Assembly: GCA_945910005.1 (NCBI GenBank)
Contig: OX246743.1
Coordinates: forward strand, 45,834,361-45,898,360
Origin: Isoperla grammatica
Taxonomy: Eukaryota > Arthropoda > Insecta > Plecoptera > Perlodidae
Length of the DNA stretch: 64,000 bases
Direction of reading: 5' to 3'
The notes beneath the pieces are model-generated. The model searched no databases. It had not been told where the DNA came from and saw only the letters and a program-made list of their open reading frames with translations. Shown one piece after another: positions 61,180 to 64,000 of this stretch (positions are counted from its first letter, which is position 1; every line of letters begins with the position of its first letter). The position numbers were made by a program, and so were the translations under genes.

Positions 61180-62335
61180 TAAGCACGTAGCAAGCATGTA
61201 GCAAGCATGGAGCAAGCAAGCATGTAGCAAGCATGTAGCAAGCATGTAGCAAGCATGTTAAGCATGTAGCAAGCATGTAGCAAGCATGTAGCAAGCATGT
61301 AGCAAGCATGTAGCAAGCATGTTAAGCATGTAGCAAGCATGTAGCAAGCATGTAGCAAGCATGTAGCAAGCATGTAGCAAGCATGTAGCAAGCATGTAGC
61401 AAGCATGTAGCAAGCATGTAGCAAGCATGTAGCAAGCATGTAGCAAGCAAAGAGCAAGCATGTAGCAAGCATGTAGCAAGCATGTAGCAAGCATGTAGCA
61501 AGCATGTAGCAAGCATGTAGCAAGCATGTAGCAAGCATGTAGCAAGCAAAGAGCAAGCAAAGAGCAAGCATGTAGCAAGCATGTAGCAAGCATGTAGCAA
61601 GCATGTAGCAAGCATGTAGCAAGCATGTAGCAAGCATGTAGCAAGCATGTAGCAAGCAAAGAGCAAGCATGTAGCAAGCATGTAGCAAGCATGTTAAGCA
61701 TGTAGCAAGCATGTAGCAAGCATGTAGCAAGCATGTAGCAAGCATGTAGCAAGCAAAGAGCAAGCATGTAGCAAGCATGTAGCAAGCATGTAGCAAGCAT
61801 GTAGCAAGCATGTAGCAAGCATGTAGCAAGCAAAGAGCAAGCATGTAGCAAGCATGTAGCAAGCATGTAGCAAGCATGTAGCAAGCATGTAGCAAGCATG
61901 TAGCAAGCAAAGAGCAAGCAAAGAGCAAGCATGTAGCAAGCATGTAGCAAGCATGTAGCAAGCATGTAGCAAGCATGTAGCAAGCATGTAGCAAGCATGT
62001 AGCAAGCATGTAGCAAGCATGTAGCAAGCATGTAGCAAGCATGTAGCAAGCAAAGAGCAAGCATGTAGCAAGCATGTAGCAAGCATGTTAAGCATGTAGC
62101 AAGCATGTAGCAAGCATGTAGCAAGCATGTAGCAAGCATGTAGCAAGCAAAGAGCAAGCATGTAGCAAGCATGTAGCAAGCATGTAGCAAGCATGTAGCA
62201 AGCATGTAGCAAGCAAAGAGCAAGCATGTAGCAAGCATGTAGCAAGCATGTAGCAAGCAAAGAGCAAGCATGTAGCAAGCATGTAGCAAGCATGTAGCAA
62301 GCAAAGAGCAAGCATGTAGCAAGCATGTAGCAAGC
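61180..62335 (+). repeat. 11-bp tandem array (GTAGCAAGCAT), about 105 units
   Basis: The dominant unit GTAGCAAGCAT is interspersed with a second 11-bp variant carrying AAAGAGCAAGC and a few 9-bp forms (ATGTTAAGC). Because 11 is not a multiple of three, the minus strand gives the same 11-residue cycle (MLATCLLHACY) in every frame with no stop. This produces overlapping open frames of up to 354 codons, which I do not consider genes: they have no unique sequence and no known domain. Confidence 0.96.
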
Positions 62336-64000
62336 TAACATCTGTTGCGCAGGCGTCAACTTTACACATCGTTTAACCACGCAGCAAATACATCTATACA
62401 ATAACCTTGCTAAACAAATCTCTTTCTAATGAGTTTAAATGTGTTGGCACTTTACTTTTTCTAGACTGTTGGTATTTACACGAAGTGTTCAGCTACCTAG
62501 AGTAGGTGTTCGAATTAGCTGCGGGTAATACGAGCCTCTGAACAGACAGTTTGGCTTTGGGCGAATTAACTCATTCACAAGTCTCGAATGGAAAAAGATT
62601 CTTTTACTTCGCAATTAGTGATTCTCGCCACCTCGTTCAGTTAACGAATCAATTAGCGAATGAGGGCGATGAAATGTGTTGTGTGGTCTTGAGTCTTGAG
62701 CGACGGAGGAGATTTCATTTTTGGTTTTTGAAGGGTTGTTCCACGGGGCTTTGAGTCTGGGGATGAGGTGAGAATCATAGCGGGGGGGTCGACAAATTAA
62801 GTAAAACAATTACGAGTTACGACAATAACGTTTTTAGAGATGTCGATAAATGAGGGCTAATCAGTTTAGTTAATAGTTCCGGATTGATTGGATTAAAACT
62901 AAATATGACATTAACAACGAAATTTGATTTGACTCTATTTCAATTTCATTCTATTTCGATTCTAATTCAATCGGTAGATTTACTTGTAGTGATTTTATTC
63001 GTCAAATAAATAGTTAGGACTTCTTTATTCTGGTTCTGAAGAAAGCTGGAATAAACCTGCTAGACTAACTAGTCAGCTCACATTTTTCCTGTTTGTCCTG
63101 TAGTTATCAAATAGAAGCTGGAATTTGTTCATTTAACCGGCGACCGTGTACACTCAACTCCTGTAAAAGTGTCAAACTAGAAACCGAGCTAAGACAGAAC
63201 CCATGAACAGGTTTGGCTTGTAAGTCCCAAAATAACTGATTTACTTTAGGTATAATAGAACCTCCTACGTGATGGAATAGATATATTTATATATTGTCTT
63301 CTGTTGTGACTCGTTTTAACACTTATCGTTAAGAAATAAGTATTTATTGCCAATAATAACACGTTCCAACAGTTTATTGGTGACAAGAATGTTATTGGAA
63401 GTTGTCATAAAACTTGTCCTTAATTAAGTAGAAACAAAAACCGTCAATTCAATGGGGAAAAATGATTTTAGAATTTATAAAAGGAAAATAATAATGACAC
63501 AAATCGATGCGATGCAGTAACTTAGAACTTTGACAAAATATTGTACTTGAAATAGAAATAGAAATCGAAATATCATAGATTGAAGTTGGACATAAAAGAA
63601 ACAAGTGAATTATCAATAGATTGGCAATAAATAAAAAATATAAACGGTGTGAATGAACTATATAGTTAATATCAAATAAAATTGATGAGAGCTAAGATAA
63701 ATACGAGGGTCCATGTTCTCCGGCCACCGAGCGTATCACATTAGGGTGGGTCTGAGTAAACCAAACTAAACTAAACACATCCAACTCACTAATTATATTA
63801 GTGTGAATGCGACCCACAAAGAAATCCCGTGTTCACGGTTTGTTTCGCCGATGAAAACAGCGCGGCCCTCAAAGGGCTGATTGTTATTTAACAATTAATA
63901 AATTGAATTAGTCTCTCTTTTGAACGAAGCTGCGTGATGCAAGTGTTGACCAACCCACCTGGTTGGTAGCTCACAATGGATCGAGAGTATTAACGTTATA

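Larger units (their letters stand above)
36358..64000 (-). other. Netrin intron upstream of LE2 (5' exons expected beyond the window)
   Basis: Everything to the right of the LE2 acceptor should be intron, because netrin exons for laminin-N and LE1 would precede LE2 and none is recognisable here. A large laminin-N exon would be obvious. A short LE1 exon without its own ATG could be missed. The region contains the 80-bp satellite (41.98-46.78 kb), two hAT derivatives, a tRNA-Val gene (49.2 kb), the 51.2-53.7 kb repeat cluster and the 11-bp array (61.18-62.34 kb). The stretches 37.7-40.7, 46.8-47.5, 48.0-48.9, 49.3-51.1, 56.3-60.5 and 62.4-64.0 kb hold only short unrecognised frames and AT-rich DNA. 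A separate plus-strand gene could be nested here, but I see no evidence beyond the tRNA. Confidence 0.7.

Noticed and set aside
61179..62401. Open frames up to 354 codons on the minus strand (MLATCLLHACY repeats)
   Set aside because: They are readings of the 11-bp satellite. Every minus frame is open because of the unit length, not selection, and there is no unique sequence or recognised domain.

Overview
The window is animal (bilaterian) nuclear DNA. It is AT-rich, has no dense gene content, and is full of tandem arrays, foldback elements and short DNA-transposon derivatives. Only two protein-coding exons can be supported, both on the minus strand and both from one gene, netrin, a secreted axon-guidance protein. 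The exon at 36169-36357 encodes the second laminin-type EGF (LE2) module and the exon at 9025-9174 encodes the third (LE3). They join in phase 1 across an intron of 26,994 bp. The laminin-N domain, LE1 and 5' UTR should lie beyond position 64000, and the C-terminal NTR/C345C domain should lie below position 1. The whole window therefore reads as the inside of a very large netrin gene. A SINE-like central domain at about 10.07-10.14 kb resembles one I associate with mollusc genomes. With the netrin sequence, this makes a mollusc or other lophotrochozoan the best guess, but the species cannot be named.

Layout. 1-9 kb: intron with a 382-bp foldback element, a CACTA-type pentanucleotide array, a 148-bp foldback MITE, a Tc1/mariner-like MITE and then the LE3 exon. 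9-36 kb: the 27-kb intron, with a SINE-like fragment, two copies of a GGCCCT-ended MITE, a triplicated E-box/YY1-like module, a CT microsatellite, long G/C homopolymers, a 16-copy 38-bp array, a CACACG array, and a hAT-type element ending 27 bp from the LE2 splice donor. 36-64 kb: the upstream intron, with a 4.8-kb array of about sixty 80-bp units, a hAT MITE with a perfect 8-bp target duplication, an intact tRNA-Val(AAC) gene on the plus strand, a cluster of 75-bp and 36-bp arrays, a MITE whose interior has been amplified into an 11-copy array, a 1.2-kb hAT derivative with a perfect 8-bp duplication, and a 1.16-kb array of 11-bp units.

Nothing resembles an operon, CRISPR system, phage or other prokaryotic system. 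The most unusual observations are the conversion of a foldback MITE into a minisatellite (three forms of the element are in this window), the transposon edge next to a netrin splice donor, the higher-order duplication inside the 80-bp satellite, and the symmetric phase-1 LE exons separated by 27 kb.
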